Assembly (NCBI GenBank): GCA_946811695.1
Contig: OX328130.1
Coordinates: 69,861,973-69,925,972 of the forward strand
Reading direction: 5' to 3'
DNA length: 64,000 bases
From: Gonocerus acuteangulatus
Lineage: Eukaryota; Arthropoda; Insecta; Hemiptera; Coreidae
Shown: positions 62,268 through 64,000 of the stretch, piece by piece
Layout: each line of letters opens with the position of its first letter
Position numbering within the stretch: the first letter of the stretch is position 1
Translations under genes and position numbers: made by a program
Notes under the pieces: generated by a model
The model's input: the letters and a program-made list of their open reading frames with translations, nothing else
Told to the model about the DNA's origin: nothing
The model's database searches: none

Positions 62268-63788
62268 AGGACACTTAACGAACCTTCCACGTCACAGGTA
62301 ATTATTGACCCGGATTACGAGGGATTACTTGATCAATTAGAGGACGTTCGTGAAAATCGACAAAACGAAAGTGACTTAGAGACCATAAATTCCCAGGAAT
62401 CTTCAAACCAACAGGTCTAGATTATTGATGACCCCCATAAACCCGTAAATGTAGAAAAACACCAAATTCTAATCGAACGTGGTGGAAAGAAAATTGAATT
62501 GACGAAGACTTTTAATAAAAATCGATACTATATTGAGACAGCTTATCCTTTTAAATCGGACTTAGACGAAATTTTATTGGAAATTTTAAAACCTAATACC
62601 ACTTAAGGAATATATTGCGAACCCAGGGTGGAAACAGTTAGAGCTGAATTTGATGGTATTTTTAATAAAATCTCGGCTTTAGTTCAAGAAAAGTACCCTT
62701 CCATACAAATTAAGCGATATAAGACAAAATGCATTGACATACTTTCTGACGAAGAACAACGCGAGCTTATCTCTGACTATCACATTAGTAAATCCCACCA
62801 TAGAGGAGGAATGGAAACTTATAACAGACTTAAACGTAGCTATTATTTCCCTCGCATGAAAGATAAAATTATGGACTATGTAAATAAATGTGCCACCTGT
62901 CGTAAGACCAAGTATGAAAGAAAACCAATAAAGACCAAATATTGCGTTACTTACACACCTGATTCACCTTTCGAGGAACTTATGATGGACACACTCCACT
63001 ACCAATCGAAATATATAATAACAATACATAACACCTTTTCTAAAAGATTATTTATCCGACTCGTACCTCAATGTAATGCTGTAAATGTATTACACACTCT
63101 AGAACACTATTTGGAACAGTTCCCTAAGCTCAAGCTTATCCGAATGGATAATGGCAAAGAATACGATAACAATCTAATTATCAATTTCCTAGAATCTATG
63201 AATATAGAAAGCCATTTTACAACACCAATGCATCCCAATTCGCTTGCCTTGGCTAATCGTACACACTCGACCCTAATCGAGATTCTTAGAGCAATTAAAG
63301 AAGACGACAGTACACTAAGTTTGGACAGACTGGTCAGACTAGCAACTACAACTTTTAACAATACTATAAACAAAAATCTAAAACTTTCTCCAAATGAGAT
63401 AACTTTTGGTACTACGGACACACTCGAAGCTACTACCCAAATTACTGAAAGACTTGTAGAACAATACCATAATCGATTAAAACTGATACACAAACATTTA
63501 CATGACCAAATTACAAACGAAAAAGAACAACGGACTGCCAAACTCAACAAAAATAGGGAAGACCCCCCCGAAGAACACGAAACTCCCCTCTATACAAAAG
63601 CAAACACACGAACAAAAAATCAAAATCCATATAAAGTCTCTATACTATGCAAAGATAAAAATAGAACGTATAAAGTCCACGCTGACAATGTGCAAAGACA
63701 AAGGAAGGATTATAGCAAGCCAAGAAAAAAACCAAGTGTAAACAATTCTGTTGCGCATGACTCTGATAACAGGATACCAGATAACTGA
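62268..63788 (+). pseudogene. pol: Gypsy integrase
   Basis: Same frame as the RNase H segment but with further stops at 62418 and 62604. The HHCC zinc finger (HISKSHH, CATCRKTK) is intact. In the DDE core, the first Asp (LMMDTLHY) and second (RMDNGKEY) remain, but the Glu expected before RTHSTL is replaced by Asn (LALANRTH). A basic tail follows. Confidence 0.85.
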
Positions 63789-63813
63789 CCTGACAACCTC
63801 TCCAGGTTTATAA

Positions 63814-64000
63814 CTTCTCAGATTGCCTGACGCTTACTCGCTGACAAGATACTTTACGATAGCACATCACTTAAATTACACTAACCTACTTCTCGAGTTA
63901 GATGCAACCTCTGCACTCTTGCCTAGGTTCATGGACAGGCCGCTCTTTAATGTCACCTCAAAACTTATGACATTTACACGAAACAAATTACACGCACTCA
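63814..64000 (+). other. Open frame running off the window after pol
   Basis: 62 codons without stop to the edge (LDATSALLPRFMDRPLFNVT). Errantivirus-like Gypsy elements have a third ORF here, but I see no diagnostic motif; it may simply be 3' non-coding DNA. Confidence 0.2.

Noticed and set aside
63107..63550. 147-aa minus-strand ORF
   Set aside because: It is the antisense shadow of the integrase frame.

Overview
The window is AT-rich animal nuclear DNA: multi-exon genes with GT-AG introns, dense transposon debris and long (TA)n microsatellites. The TE mix (mariner, Tigger, hAT, jockey-like, Ty3/Gypsy, Penelope-type hammerheads, 5S- and tRNA-derived SINEs) and the two host proteins fit an arthropod, most likely an insect or arachnid. 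The species cannot be fixed from the sequence alone.

Two complete host genes stand back to back. On the minus strand (8902 to 2035) is a five-exon gene for pICln/CLNS1A, the chloride-conductance/methylosome chaperone that delivers Sm proteins to the PRMT5 complex. It encodes 190 aa. On the plus strand (10210 to 50654) is a 19-exon gene spread over 40 kb for the regulatory beta subunit of phosphorylase b kinase. It encodes 1060 aa, ends in a CAAX box (CKLS), and has a candidate 21-nt microexon in its largest intron. All exon phases add up and every junction is GT-AG. The 1.3 kb between the two start codons is a shared divergent promoter region with a perfect palindromic CRE.

The introns hold most of the mobile DNA. 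icln introns carry two tRNA-like SINEs with target-site duplications, a Tigger-like element with nested insertions, and a hAT MITE with an 8-bp duplication. PhK-beta introns carry foldback elements built from Penelope-type minimal hammerhead ribozymes, G-rich composite tandem repeats interrupted by (TA)n, a 338-bp tandem family, a perfect 74-bp x5 array in a foldback, several mariner relatives (one with a DD34N lesion), a Tigger element, 5S-rRNA SINEs and a 5'-truncated jockey-like insertion with a clear target-site duplication.

From 50.7 to 56.9 kb there is no recognisable host gene. This part has a solo LTR with a 4-bp duplication, an internally deleted mariner MITE, an unidentified minus-strand ORF and a TA-flanked MITE. 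An inverted partner of the solo LTR lies at 56.9-57.7 kb. From about 57.8 kb to the window edge lies a Ty3/Gypsy element: an LTR with CRE-containing tandem repeats, a lysine-tRNA type primer-binding site, an intact gag, a canonical TTTTTTA frameshift site exactly in phase, then a pol broken by frameshifts and stop codons. Its 3' LTR is not in the window.
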